Shown here: positions 56,801 through 64,000 of the stretch, one piece after another
How positions within the stretch are numbered: position 1 is the stretch's first letter
How the letters are laid out: each line of letters starts with the position of its first letter
NCBI RefSeq assembly: GCF_000520995.1
Contig: NZ_JACA01000019.1
Span: forward strand, 1-64,000
Source of the DNA: Aquimarina macrocephali JAMB N27
GTDB taxonomy: Bacteria; Bacteroidota; Bacteroidia; Flavobacteriales; Flavobacteriaceae
DNA length: 64,000 nucleotides
Direction: 5' to 3'
Made by a program: the position numbers and the translations under genes
The notes under the pieces: model-generated
What the model saw: the letters and a program-made list of their open reading frames with translations, nothing else
What the model was told of the DNA's origin: nothing
The model's database searches: none

Positions 56801-57191
56801 TGATATCTATCATAGAAACACCAGTAGACCAACCTTCCTGATCTGTAACTCCTGCATTTTTTGTGATATCATCAAAGACAAAATCACCTTTATTAAGGTA
56901 AAGTTTATTAGTCCCTTGATTAGAACTAAAATATATATCTTCTAATCCATCATTATTAATATCTCCTACTGCTACTCCCCCTCCATTATAGATATATGAG
57001 TAATTAAGAAAATTGAAATATAATGTTTCTTCGATCTTATTTTTAAAACCAATAGTACTATGAGTTTCTGAAACTTTTTCAAATAGTGTTGTAATTTGCT
57101 TCGTTTCTATAACAGTAGTATCTTCTTTTTGATGTTTTGAGCAACCAGAAAAAATCAAAATTAGCACTATGAGGTAAAATATGTTCTGCAT
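53898..57191 (-). CDS. VCBS/FG-GAP repeat lipoprotein with UnbV domain
   Basis: Large exported protein of about 1097 residues. The preferred ATG is at 57191 because a lipoprotein signal (MQNIFYLIVLILIFSGC) begins there; an upstream in-frame ATG at 57296 adds 35 residues with no signal features. The body is made of FG-GAP/VCBS repeats with DxDxDGxxD calcium-binding loops (DINNDGLEDIYF, DFDKDGDLDIYLL, DVDQDGDLDLFIGG), interrupted in the middle by an ASPIC/UnbV domain (GIGAKVNIYTKDQQQ, then FGLGD). Such proteins are frequent in Bacteroidetes and are surface-exposed; the role is unknown. A terminator-like hairpin lies between the promoter region and the start. Confidence 0.9.
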   Translation of the reverse strand: MQNIFYLIVLILIFSGCSKHQKEDTTVIETKQITTLFEKVSETHSTIGFKNKIEETLYFNFLNYSYIYNGGGVAVGDINNDGLEDIYFSSNQGTNKLYLNKGDFVFDDITKNAGVTDQEGWSTGVSMIDINTDGWLDIYVCKSGALKDEGKRKNKLYINQKNGTFIEQADQYGLASSAFSTQAYYLDFDKDGDLDIYLLNHRPDFNNNVTIDPRIQFNYLPESSDQLFENNEGKFTDITQKSGLLNKAWGLSASIGDFNEDDWPDVYVANDFLESDFLYINNHDGTFTNTILNTFDHITANSMGSDFADINNDLKPDLVVLDMMSDDHKRSKENMASMSTENFNELVEAGYHHQYMSNALQLNLGNGMYSEIGQLSGISNTDWSWAPVLADFDNDGFNDLFVTNGILHDLSNQDFRNRMKTNIRNRKKVTLDEAIGMMPSSKLSNKMFLNNGDLTFLPVTKEWGLQEKVNSNGVAYADLDNDGDLDLILNNQMETASIYKNNQDNNYISIILSCGDKNLNGIGAKVNIYTKDQQQSKTHYPVRGFQSSVSQRIHFGLGDITMIDSIQVQWPKGVYTTLQDIKGNQLLEINQKDAQSTVEKNKKQHTNISTVIDASQFGIHYKNTERNFDDYKLQLLLPQKQSEKGKALTVGDVNNDGKDDFFVGNAKGAPAAIYVQKEDGTFRTSSISVFQNDKEFEDNQALFFDIDNDGDQDLYVASGSYEDQENSDWLIDRVYTNDGKGNFTRDTTFPKIKSISSAVAASDVDQDGDLDLFIGGGVVPGKYPMSSPSYILRNDSGNFTKVTDQMIKGLEPVNMVNGAVFSDYDKDGDEDLLVIGEWMPITIFDNDKGILIKKDIDALQNTSGWYFTIQAADVDSDGDADYLIGNIGQNTKFHPTKDKPLHIYTKDFDQNQSLDIILSKESKTGLLLPVRGKQCSSEQLPMLKNKFKTYGEFANASLSDIYGDQDLKEATHYTATDFNTVILINDGKGDFTITSLPMQAQFGPTTDFVVEDFNKDGINDIFGVGSLYEAEVETIRYDANKGYLLYRNQETPLSFSARLPALHGIQIKAAERIIIGDKKYILMQCKNEGLKLFPIDS

Positions 57192-57198
57192 AATATTT

Positions 57199-57228
57199 AA
57201 AAAAATTAAGCCCTCATTTTTCGAGGGA
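57199..57228 (-). promoter_or_regulatory. Terminator-like hairpin in the leader of the VCBS gene
   Basis: On the minus strand CCCTC (57227-57223) pairs with GAGGG (57215-57211) and is followed by CTTAATTTTTTT, ending 8 bases before the start codon. This looks like a Rho-independent terminator placed in the 5' leader and could serve as an attenuator. Confidence 0.4.
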
Positions 57229-57374
57229 ATTTGAAAATAAGGAACATTTTTTTTTATTGTAAACTTATCCTCTAAACAGCATGCTTTCATAGACAAACAA
57301 CTTGAATTAATTTATCAAATGACGACACTACACTATACATTTCTTATCATAAATAAATCTCTAAAACGTCGTAC

Positions 57375-57405
57375 TTGGGGATATTATACAAATTATTGTA
57401 CTTTG
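57375..57405 (+). promoter_or_regulatory. Candidate promoter of DUF255 gene
   Basis: TTG at 57375-57377 and TACTTTG at 57399-57405 resemble the -33 and -7 elements, 21 bases apart. The boxes lie inside the longer reading frame that starts at 57375, which supports the ATG at 57432 as the real start. Confidence 0.5.
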
Positions 57406-57431
57406 CCCTAAATATACCTTTTTGTAACGAA

Positions 57432-59525
57432 ATGCTAAATACTTCTCGAATTATAAAATTTACCGTTTTTGCTTTATTACTATTTGTTTTTGGATGCAAG
57501 GATACTCCATCAAAAAATGACTATGCATATACCAATAGGTTGATTGATGAAACAAGTCCCTATTTATTACAACATGCACATAACCCTGTTGATTGGAGAC
57601 CCTGGAGTGATAGTGCTCTTGAGGAAGCAGTAGCAGCTAACAAATTATTAGTTGTAAGTATTGGATATTCCTCTTGCCATTGGTGTCATGTAATGGAAAA
57701 GGAGACTTTTGCAGATCAAGATGTCGCCCTGTTAATGAATGAGCATTTTATAAACATTAAAGTTGATAGAGAAGAACGCCCCGATCTGGACCATATTTAT
57801 ATGACTGCTGTACAATTAATGCAAGGCAGTGGCGGGTGGCCTCTTAATGTTATTCTTCTTCCGAATGGAAAACCTGTATATGGAGGTACTTATCATACCA
57901 ATGAACAGTGGAAAGAGGTACTAGACAAAATCATTAATTTATACCAAACTAATCCTCAAAAGCTAACCGAATATGCTGATAAAATTTCATCTGGTATACA
58001 TGCTACAAATGTAATTGAACCCAAAAATGATGATACACATTTGACTAAAAACACGCTCGATCTAAGTGTGAAAAATTGGCAAAAAAACTGGGATTCTAAA
58101 TGGGGAGGAGATCTCGGGGATCAAAAATTTATAAAACCTCATAGTTTGGATTTTCTTATGGACTATGCAGCGTTAACAGGTAATGACACCATTAAAAAAC
58201 ATGTTGAAAACACATTAGATAGAATTGCATCCGGAGGTATTTATGATCATGTTGGTGGAGGCTTTTTTAGATACAGTACTGATCCACATTGGGAGGTTCC
58301 CCATTTTGAAAAAATGCTCTACACTAATGCTCAATTAATTAGTCTCTATTCTAAAGCATATAAAGTTTATAAAAAGATACGGTATAAAACAATAGTGAAA
58401 GAGACCATCAATTTTTTAGAACATGAAATGAAAGGTCAAAATGGAGGGTATCATTCGGCGATAGATGCTGATAGCAAAGGTAAAGAAGGTGGCTATTACC
58501 AATGGAAAAAAGAAGAGCTAAAACTTCTTTTAAAAGAAGAGTATTCTCTTTTCTCTACATATTATAATTTAGGAGCTTCTAATAGTTCAGAAAAGGAAGC
58601 TTCTCTTATTATAAAACAATCTTCTAACGATAGTTTATTTAGTATTCAAAATGATATTTTGCCTGAGAAGCTAGTACACCTAAAAACTAAATGGCAAGAA
58701 TTACTCTTCAACGAAAGACAGAAAAGAGTATCCCCTGCTATTGATGATAAAGTTATTACTTCATGGAATGCCTTGTTGATTAATGGGTTTATTGATGCTT
58801 ATAAAGCTTTAGGAAATAAAGAGTACCTCACCAGAGCTATCGCACTTTATGATTTTATTGATACCAATAATACCAGAAATGATTTTTTGATTCATACCTA
58901 TAAAAAAGGTAGTACGCAGCAAGAGGGTTTTATTGAAGATTATGCTTTTCTTATTGATGCAACAATTAATTTATATAGTATTACCGGAGAAAAAAAATAT
59001 CTTGATCGGGCAAATAATTTACACACTACTACCTCTACACATTTTACTGATTCGGTTACTAAAATGTTTAAGTATACCAAAGAAAGTAAATTGATATCGA
59101 CATTAATTAAAGTTGATGATGGAGTGATACCATCGCCAAATGCTATTATGGCGCATAATCTCAAAAAACTTGGTATTCTAAACTATGATAACAAGCTTAC
59201 AGAAAAATCAAAACAAATGTTATCTTCTATGGCGATTTACTTAACCGATAATGCTAAAGATTTTTCTAAATGGAGTGCTTTACAACTTCATACCGTTTAT
59301 CCTTTTTATGAGATTGTAATCGTAGGGGAAAAAGCAGATTCTATAGCAGATATTTTTAATTCTCATTACATTCCTAATGCTATAGTTGTGGCAAGTACTC
59401 AAGAAAGTTCACTTCCTGTATTTAAAAACAAGTATGTAGAAGATGAAACTTTTATTTATGTCTGCCAGGAAGGAGCGTGCAAACTTCCTGTCCAAAGTGT
59501 AGAACAAGCTCTCAAACAATTATAA
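57432..59525 (+). CDS. DUF255 thioredoxin-like lipoprotein (SSP411/YyaL family)
   Basis: Exported protein of 697 residues from the ATG at 57432. Lipoprotein signal (LFVFGC), then a thioredoxin-like domain with the signature [14 protein letters not shown] and an SSCHWCHVM CxxC active site, followed by a long six-hairpin-glycosidase-like helical region ([33 protein letters not shown]). The family is widespread but not firmly assigned a function. The in-frame upstream ATG at 57375 adds 19 residues that overlap the promoter boxes. A hairpin terminator and tRNA-Pro follow. Confidence 0.92.
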   Translation: MLNTSRIIKFTVFALLLFVFGCKDTPSKNDYAYTNRLIDETSPYLLQHAHNPVDWRPWSDSALEEAVAANKLLVVSIGYSSCHWCHVMEKETFADQDVALLMNEHFINIKVDREERPDLDHIYMTAVQLMQGSGGWPLNVILLPNGKPVYGGTYHTNEQWKEVLDKIINLYQTNPQKLTEYADKISSGIHATNVIEPKNDDTHLTKNTLDLSVKNWQKNWDSKWGGDLGDQKFIKPHSLDFLMDYAALTGNDTIKKHVENTLDRIASGGIYDHVGGGFFRYSTDPHWEVPHFEKMLYTNAQLISLYSKAYKVYKKIRYKTIVKETINFLEHEMKGQNGGYHSAIDADSKGKEGGYYQWKKEELKLLLKEEYSLFSTYYNLGASNSSEKEASLIIKQSSNDSLFSIQNDILPEKLVHLKTKWQELLFNERQKRVSPAIDDKVITSWNALLINGFIDAYKALGNKEYLTRAIALYDFIDTNNTRNDFLIHTYKKGSTQQEGFIEDYAFLIDATINLYSITGEKKYLDRANNLHTTTSTHFTDSVTKMFKYTKESKLISTLIKVDDGVIPSPNAIMAHNLKKLGILNYDNKLTEKSKQMLSSMAIYLTDNAKDFSKWSALQLHTVYPFYEIVIVGEKADSIADIFNSHYIPNAIVVASTQESSLPVFKNKYVEDETFIYVCQEGACKLPVQSVEQALKQL

Positions 59526-59530
59526 AATAA

Positions 59531-59559
59531 AAAAGAGATCCTTTATCAAGATCTCTTTT
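59531..59559 (+). terminator. Terminator after DUF255 gene
   Basis: A perfect 10-base stem AAAAGAGATC / GATCTCTTTT with a 9-base loop, six bases beyond the stop codon. Confidence 0.85.
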
Positions 59560-59569
59560 AGTGTCTGTG

Positions 59570-59644
59570 TCGGGATGACAGGATTTGAACCTGCGACCAC
59601 ACGGCCCCCAGCCGTGTACGCTAACCGGACTGCGCCACATCCCG
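59570..59644 (-). tRNA. tRNA-Pro (anticodon GGG)
   Basis: The minus strand folds as a tRNA: acceptor CGGGATG / CATCCCG with discriminator A, D-arm with GGTTAGC, anticodon stem ACGG / CCGT with loop CTGGGGG, and T-loop GGTTCAAATCC. The 3' CCA is not encoded. Confidence 0.95.
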
Positions 59645-59783
59645 AAAAATCAGAGTGCAAATATAACTTTTTATTCTAATTTTTGAGAATCGATTATTAA
59701 CTAAAATTTTTAAATTTTTATAACGATTGCACTTTAACCTCAGCCATATTTAAGCTTTTTTTGAAGGGATATTTGTAACAAAA

Positions 59784-59813
59784 AAAGGCTATCAAGTTAT
59801 TTTGATAGCCTTT
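59784..59813 (-). terminator. Terminator of the double-glycine peptide pair
   Basis: A perfect 12-base stem AAAGGCTATCAA / TTGATAGCCTTT with a 6-base loop. On the minus strand it is followed by a T run, seven bases beyond the stop of the 67-residue peptide. Confidence 0.9.
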
Positions 59814-59819
59814 GTGAAA

Positions 59820-60023
59820 TTATCTTATTTCAATGAGATCCAGACAAACAAGTTTTGCCGTACACGCTTTCATATCAATATGCCAGTTACATCCTGGCGG
59901 TGGTGGTGCTAAAGGAAACATGCAGTCATCAATATCACCAATTGAAATTCTTGCTGCTCCTCCTTTTATTTCCTTTTGTTGAGTCTTACTCAAAGGCTTT
60001 CCTAATTTTTGTAAATCTTTCAT
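59820..60023 (-). CDS. Double-glycine leader peptide, 4-Cys core (RiPP/bacteriocin-like)
   Basis: A 67-residue precursor from the ATG at 60023; a longer frame from 60044 is possible but adds seven residues ahead of the leader. The leader KLGKPLSKTQQKEIKGG ends in GG, the pattern cleaved by C39-type peptidase transporters in Flavobacteria. The 44-residue core has four Cys (DDC, PPGC, KAC, LVC) and a PLAPPPPG stretch; disulphides are possible. No modification enzyme or transporter is in the window. It is second of two peptides in tandem. Confidence 0.75.
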   Translation of the reverse strand: MKDLQKLGKPLSKTQQKEIKGGAARISIGDIDDCMFPLAPPPPGCNWHIDMKACTAKLVCLDLIEIR

Positions 60024-60056
60024 AGTTGAAAATTTTATATCCAAGTATACACAATA

Positions 60057-60203
60057 CTAGTTATGTATATCATCAGTAGTTCCTGTTAATGTTCCTAATT
60101 TCTTAATAGCCTCCATTTGTCTTGCTATCTCAGCCAAAGCTGCAGCTAAACCATCTATTCCCCCGTTAGTTTCTCTTAATTCCTTACCTGTTAAATTTCT
60201 CAT
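60057..60203 (-). CDS. Double-glycine leader peptide, 48 residues
   Basis: A short ORF with ATG at 60203 and TAG at 60057-60059. The leader is MRNLTGKELRETNGG, ending in GG after a hydrophilic helix, the ComC/BlpC-like pattern. The core starts IDGLAAALAEIARQMEAIKK and looks like an amphipathic helix without Cys. It lies 33 bases upstream of the second peptide on the same strand, and one terminator follows both, so they probably form an operon. Confidence 0.7.
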   Translation of the reverse strand: MRNLTGKELRETNGGIDGLAAALAEIARQMEAIKKLGTLTGTTDDIHN

Positions 60204-60283
60204 TTTTTGATTGAATTTTAATTAAACATTATTTCTTTGAGTTGCTTCCTATTGAAAACTTTGGTAAAACTAATGTGCAATGA

Positions 60284-60298
60284 TCTCAAATTATGAGA
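60284..60298. promoter_or_regulatory. Dyad upstream of the peptide operon
   Basis: TCTCA-AATTA-TGAGA, arms of five bases, lies about 80 bases before the first peptide. It may be an operator, but the short arms make this uncertain. The rest of 60204-60458 shows no ORF. Confidence 0.3.
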
Positions 60299-60458
60299 CT
60301 CCAAAAAATAAGTTTTAAATAGTTAGATTTTATGACCTCTTCTTAAATCCACTACACTAGGAAACACCTATGTTTTAGGGTAAGAAATCAGTATAGAAAT
60401 ACAGGAAGTAATTTAAATCAAGTACCTTTAAAAGGTTGTCGGGTGATATGTATACTTA

Positions 60459-61481
60459 TTAATCTCTTTCTAAAATCTTGATCATTTTAAATGATTTTAA
60501 TAGGTGAAACAACCCTGGTAAAATAACGGTTCCTCCAATAATTAGAGTTATTCCTAAGACTTTAATAACACTATCCGGAGCTATGTTCTCTATTAAACTA
60601 ATACTCCCAGTTTGGGTAATTATTATATCTGGGTAATGAGAAATCATAACTGCAAGTAAAATTAAAAACACCTGTAACCCAGCAAAAAACCTACTCCATA
60701 TGGTGTCTCCCTTGGTAATAGTTTTCCACAACGGAAATAATAAAAGTGCAGAAAGTACAACAGAAATTATAGCAAAAGGACTCTTTATAAACCCTTGTAC
60801 GAATACATTGCCTGAGATGTATCCATATCCAAAAGTTAACAGCCCTACAACAAAAACAATAATTGTAGCAATAGCAGATTTTCTAATATAGATATTTTCA
60901 TGTCCCTCTTTAGACTCTCCTATTAATAATACTGAAGATAAAAATGCGCAAAGTGATGCAAAAAACACCCCTACCAATATGCTAAATACATTAAACCATG
61001 GCCCTACAAATGCTTCATAAAATGTTAAGGAACCAATGTCGTCTACTATACGTATTTCACCACTAATTAACGCCCCGAATACCATTCCTAAAAATATCGG
61101 AGTTATTAAACTAGAGATTTTAAACATGTTATCATATAATATTTGAGAGTTGTCAATAATAGCATCGTAATGTCTAAAAACAAAAGCTACTCCTCTTAAT
61201 GTAACTCCTAATAGTATTACCGTAAGTGGAATATGTAAACTCACTACCATAATATTATAATAAACCGGAAATGCTATCCATAGAATTACAATCAAAATAA
61301 TGATCCAAATATGATTAGCTTCCCAAACAGGTCCCATCACACGATAAATAGTTTTCTTAGTTATTTTCTGGTTTTCTTTTGATGAAAAAAGCTCTACAAT
61401 ACCGGCTCCATAATCTGCTCCTCCCAAAACTACATATAGATACAAGGAAAAAATCAAAAAGAATAATACAACGTACAACAT
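60459..61481 (-). CDS. cydB: Cytochrome bd ubiquinol oxidase subunit II
   Basis: Inner-membrane subunit of 340 residues with about eight to nine membrane segments. Family opening YVVLGGADYGAGIVELF and GPVWEANHIWIIILIVILW are plain. It forms the bd-type terminal oxidase with CydA, reducing oxygen with quinol. Two bases separate it from the upstream cydA stop, so the pair is one transcript. Confidence 0.96.
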   Translation of the reverse strand: MLYVVLFFLIFSLYLYVVLGGADYGAGIVELFSSKENQKITKKTIYRVMGPVWEANHIWIIILIVILWIAFPVYYNIMVVSLHIPLTVILLGVTLRGVAFVFRHYDAIIDNSQILYDNMFKISSLITPIFLGMVFGALISGEIRIVDDIGSLTFYEAFVGPWFNVFSILVGVFFASLCAFLSSVLLIGESKEGHENIYIRKSAIATIIVFVVGLLTFGYGYISGNVFVQGFIKSPFAIISVVLSALLLFPLWKTITKGDTIWSRFFAGLQVFLILLAVMISHYPDIIITQTGSISLIENIAPDSVIKVLGITLIIGGTVILPGLFHLLKSFKMIKILERD

Positions 61482-61483
61482 AT

Positions 61484-62785
61484 TTAGTGATTTGAATTAT
61501 TTAACACCTTTATTTGCCTAAGCATTAACCACGTAACAGCGACCGATAAGGTAAGATATACTGCAACATAGGTATAGAAACTAAATACAATACCAGGCAT
61601 AGGAGTCACCGCATCTTTAGTTCTCATTATTTTATGAATTATCCAGGGTTGTCTTCCTACTTCTGTAACAATCCAACCAGCTTCTAAAGCAATAAATCCC
61701 ATTGGGGCCAGTATCACAAATAATAGCCAATACTTATGATTAGCAAACCATTTTTTCTTTTTTAGTGATATAAAATATAGGATTCCTGCAAATAATAAAA
61801 GGGTACCGATTCCTACCATGATCTGAAATGCATAATGTACCATAGGTACATTAGGTCGTTCATCTTCAGGAAAGTCGTTTAATCCTTTTACTTCTGCATC
61901 AAAATCTGAAAATGCCAAAAATGACAACATTCCAGGGATTGCAATTTTATAGTTTACTTCTTGTTTTTCGACATCTACTATTCCTCCTATATACAATGGA
62001 ACTCCCTTTTCTGTATTATAGTGGGCTTCCATCGCTGCTAGTTTCACTGGTTGTCGTTCTGCAATATCTTTAGCAGAAATATCACCGCTTATAGGCTGTA
62101 ATATTGCTGCTATCGCTCCGAATGTTATTGCTATCTTAAATGCTTTTTTATGTAATTCTACTTTTCTTTTTCGATATACCTGATATGCATGAACTCCCGC
62201 AACGGCAAAACCAGTAGCTGTAAAAGCAGCCAATGTCATATGCAAAGCCTGTGTAAACCAGGCAGGGTTTAACATCGCCTGAATCGGATCTATATTCAGG
62301 AATTCCCCATCTATATAGTCAAATCCTGTTGGAGCATTCATCCATCCATTAGCAGCTACTACCAAAATACCAGATGCTACTCCAGACAAACCAATAATAA
62401 CTCCAGTTATCCAATGAAATTTTTCTGGCAGTTTACCCCATCCATATAAATAAAATCCTAAGGCTACCGCTTCAACAAAAAATGCTGCTCCTTCTAATGA
62501 AAAAGGCATCCCAATAATAGGACCGGCGTGTTTCATAAACTCAGGCCAAAGCAGTCCCAGCTCAAAAGATAATGCTGTTCCAGAAACTGCACCGGTAACA
62601 AAAAAAATGGCAACGCCTTTTTGCCATGATCTGGTTAAGATTAAATACACCTTATCTTTTGTTTTCAACCATTTATAGTGTGATACCACCATAAAAAAAG
62701 GCATGACCATACCAATACAAGCAAAAACAATATGAAATATTAGGGTAAATGCCATTTGGAGTCTTGCCGCATCAAGGTTTTCCAT
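61484..62785 (-). CDS. cydA: Cytochrome bd ubiquinol oxidase subunit I
   Basis: Catalytic haem subunit of 433 residues. N-terminal DAARLQMAFTLIFHIVFACI holds the haem b595 ligand His (H18). GAVSGTALSFELGLLWPEF, FVEAVALGFYLYGW and GWIVTEVGRQPWIIHKIMRT are typical; another conserved His is in TQALHMTLAA. The protein is shorter than E. coli CydA (522), consistent with the short-Q-loop type. High oxygen affinity in the family suggests use at low oxygen. A Crp/Fnr-like dyad lies 60 bases upstream. Confidence 0.97.
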   Translation of the reverse strand: MENLDAARLQMAFTLIFHIVFACIGMVMPFFMVVSHYKWLKTKDKVYLILTRSWQKGVAIFFVTGAVSGTALSFELGLLWPEFMKHAGPIIGMPFSLEGAAFFVEAVALGFYLYGWGKLPEKFHWITGVIIGLSGVASGILVVAANGWMNAPTGFDYIDGEFLNIDPIQAMLNPAWFTQALHMTLAAFTATGFAVAGVHAYQVYRKRKVELHKKAFKIAITFGAIAAILQPISGDISAKDIAERQPVKLAAMEAHYNTEKGVPLYIGGIVDVEKQEVNYKIAIPGMLSFLAFSDFDAEVKGLNDFPEDERPNVPMVHYAFQIMVGIGTLLLFAGILYFISLKKKKWFANHKYWLLFVILAPMGFIALEAGWIVTEVGRQPWIIHKIMRTKDAVTPMPGIVFSFYTYVAVYLTLSVAVTWLMLRQIKVLNNSNH

Positions 62786-62814
62786 AGAATTTGTCTTTTA
62801 AATCTTCAACGTTA

Positions 62815-62858
62815 TAAAGATACTTTTCAGGATAACAAAAGTTAGTAACATTGGTTAC
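62815..62858 (-). promoter_or_regulatory. Candidate cydAB promoter with Crp/Fnr-type dyad
   Basis: GTAAC-ATTG-GTTAC (62845-62858) is an inverted repeat with four-base spacer, similar in layout to Crp/Fnr-superfamily sites. TATCTTTA on the minus strand (62822-62815) resembles TAnnTTTG. If it is the -7 box, the dyad centre falls near -41.5, the usual place for activation. The remainder of 62786-63180 shows no ORF or other feature. Confidence 0.45.
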
Positions 62859-63180
62859 AAATGCGAAAAAAAATTGTTTTCCCGTAAGCTTCTTTTGGTC
62901 GTATAAAGATACGATCTAGCTCTGGTTTAATAGTTATACAAAGGCTTTATTTTTTCATAAAAATCATGCTCATAAAAGCGTTAACACCTATACATCTATA
63001 ATATATTTTCTTCTAATAAATTCGGTGCGTGACAACTATTTCAACCCCGATCTCATCATAACTGTTCTACTCGGGAAAAATTGACAAGGGTTAAGGGAAA
63101 AACTACATTTTCTGGCAGCAATGATCACCGCATCTTTACACCATCAAATAATAAGCAATAATTAATCTAAAAAAATAAAC
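62859..63180. other. Intergenic region, divergent genes
   Basis: About 320 bases between the cydA control region and the SnoaL-like gene. AT-rich; no ORF of note, no clear hairpin and no sure promoter box. Confidence 0.5.
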
Positions 63181-63537
63181 ATGGAAAATACAATTGAAAA
63201 AAACCTTAAACACGTTCATGAATTATTATCAAAAGGAGCTTTCATCGAAGCTATGGATACCTATTTACATGATGATGTAGAATTAAAAGAAGCAAATGAT
63301 GCTCCCAAAAAAGGGAAAGCATTCAACCTTAAGTTTGAGCAAGATTTTATAGATAATCAACTTTCTGAGTTTATTAGATATGATGTAAACAATTATGCAG
63401 TTAATGGAAATCATTCTTTTTATGACGCTGTGATGGAATTAAAATTAAAAGATGGTAGTACTATGCTTTCAGAACAGACTGTTGTTACAGAGTGGAAAGA
63501 TGGAAAAATTTACAGAGAACGTTATTATCACGCATAA
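63181..63537 (+). CDS. SnoaL/NTF2-like protein
   Basis: Cytoplasmic protein of 118 residues with the SnoaL-like 2 pattern: LLSKGAFIEAMDTYLHDDVELKEAN-type opening, then a strand pattern ending in TVVTEWKDGKIYRERYYH. No catalytic role can be assigned. Single gene, with a strong terminator 23 bases downstream. Confidence 0.88.
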   Translation: MENTIEKNLKHVHELLSKGAFIEAMDTYLHDDVELKEANDAPKKGKAFNLKFEQDFIDNQLSEFIRYDVNNYAVNGNHSFYDAVMELKLKDGSTMLSEQTVVTEWKDGKIYRERYYHA

Positions 63538-63559
63538 TAGTGTACCCCCATACCTATAT

Positions 63560-63595
63560 AAAACCCTTTTTATGTCTAGGCACAAAAAGGGTTTT
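63560..63595 (+). terminator. Terminator after SnoaL-like gene
   Basis: AAAACCCTTTTT (63560-63571) pairs with AAAAAGGGTTTT (63584-63595) perfectly across a 12-base loop, followed by one further T. Confidence 0.85.
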
Positions 63596-63670
63596 TACTA
63601 GTTTTTAAAACAAGAATAAAAAAATTCTTTACTTTATAACTTAATTTAGTTCTATTTTAAATGATTTGTC

Positions 63671-63678
63671 TATATTTG
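63671..63678 (+). promoter_or_regulatory. -7 box of tRNA-Pro(TGG) promoter
   Basis: TATATTTG matches the Bacteroidetes -7 consensus TAnnTTTG exactly and lies 26 bases before the tRNA. A TTAG about 21 bases upstream may be the -33 element. Confidence 0.6.
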
Positions 63679-63704
63679 CACCCTCAAAAGGGAAATATAC
63701 ACCT

Positions 63705-63779
63705 CGGGGTGTAGCGTAGCCCGGTTATCGCGCCGCGTTTGGGACGCGGAGGTCGCAGGTTCGAATCCTGCCACCCCGA
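63705..63779 (+). tRNA. tRNA-Pro (anticodon TGG)
   Basis: Acceptor CGGGGTG / CACCCCG with discriminator A, D-arm with GGTTATC, anticodon stem CCGCG / CGCGG with loop TTTGGGA, and T-loop GGTTCGAATCC. The 3' CCA is not encoded. Its 3' end is a probable integration site for the element on its right. Confidence 0.96.
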
Positions 63780-63786
63780 CAGACAA

Positions 63787-63820
63787 AAACCCTCTGTTTT
63801 CAGTAGATCACAGAGGGTTT
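63787..63820 (+). terminator. Terminator after tRNA-Pro(TGG)
   Basis: A perfect 11-base stem AAACCCTCTGT / ACAGAGGGTTT with a 12-base loop, eight bases beyond the tRNA. The T-rich 3' arm (TTTATTGTTT) completes it. Confidence 0.8.
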
Positions 63821-63867
63821 ATTGTTTCTTCACGTCATGGGTCGGCAGTAAAGTCGTCAGTTTATAG

Positions 63868-63875
63868 TATATTTG
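63868..63875 (+). promoter_or_regulatory. -7 box of candidate integrase promoter
   Basis: TATATTTG matches TAnnTTTG exactly, 29 bases before the ATG at 63905. No clear -33 box. Confidence 0.4.
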
Positions 63876-63904
63876 GTCTAGTACCAAAGTATACATACGA
63901 AGAT

Positions 63905-64000
63905 ATGCATAAATTTAAAAAGGCACGCCTAGTCAAGTCAAAAGCTGTGAAAGGCAACTATATCATGTTCTATGTGTGGGATGTGCAGAAGAATGATCTT
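63905..64000 (+). CDS. Probable tyrosine integrase, 5' end only
   Basis: ATG at 63905 and 32 open codons to the window edge. The N-terminus begins MHKFKKARLVKSKAVK and continues with FYVWDVQKNDL. This basic, beta-hairpin-like opening resembles the arm-binding N-terminus of Bacteroidetes phage/ICE integrases (SAM-like domain), but the catalytic part is outside the window. The position 126 bases after a tRNA-Pro is a classic integrase site, and the G+C content rises here. The identification rests on context and a short match, so it is provisional. Confidence 0.5.
   Translation, partial: MHKFKKARLVKSKAVKGNYIMFYVWDVQKNDL

Noticed and set aside
1-64000. CRISPR array, rRNA operon or insertion sequence
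   Set aside because: No regularly spaced repeats, no ribosomal RNA sequence and no transposase gene were seen on either strand.

Overview
The window reads as chromosomal DNA of a marine-type Flavobacteriaceae (Bacteroidetes), possibly Aquimarina-like (genus is inference). The evidence is AT-rich DNA, SusC/SusD transport, secreted enzymes ending in type IX secretion (T9SS) sorting domains, TAnnTTTG-type promoters, lipoproteins with Bacteroidetes signal peptides and DUF255, GlsB and cytochrome bd genes typical of the family.

Region 1 (1-28950) is a chitin-use locus. Leftmost is a multidomain GH18 chitinase cut by the window edge, divergent from an orphan LytTR response regulator. Then, on the minus strand, come a GH18 and a GH19 chitinase with chitin-binding and Ig-like modules and T9SS tails, followed by a TPR hybrid sensor kinase with a degenerate ATP-binding domain. 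A compact minus-strand operon follows: LytS-type sensor kinase, LytTR regulator, sodium:solute symporter and NagX-like acetyltransferase. Divergent from it is the plus-strand operon susC, susD, two-domain nagB (deaminase plus PIG-L deacetylase-like), GlcNAc kinase, GH20 hexosaminidase and a lipoprotein GH18 chitinase. The model is: secreted chitinases cut chitin, SusCD imports oligomers, GH20 releases GlcNAc, the symporter brings it into the cytoplasm, the kinase phosphorylates it, and the NagB fusion makes fructose-6-phosphate. No separate nagA is visible. A short motif, GATGT(A/C)GTTT, recurs in three of the regulatory regions.

Region 2 (28950-53710) is an accessory stretch, mostly minus-strand single genes: three AraC and three Crp/Fnr regulators, one HxlR regulator, three beta-lactamase-fold serine hydrolases, acetyltransferases, a DinB protein, SnoaL-like proteins, an esterase, a CPBP protease, a PEBP protein and several unknowns. 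One unknown is a lipoprotein with an HExxH metallopeptidase signature. A 60-bp intergenic repeat containing a terminator hairpin occurs twice.

Region 3 (53710-64000) holds a VCBS/FG-GAP lipoprotein, a DUF255 thioredoxin-like protein, tRNA-Pro(GGG), two small double-glycine-leader peptides in tandem, cydBA, a SnoaL-like protein and tRNA-Pro(TGG). At the right edge is the first 32 codons of what looks like a tyrosine integrase, suggesting that a mobile element begins there.

No rRNA, CRISPR array or insertion sequence was seen.
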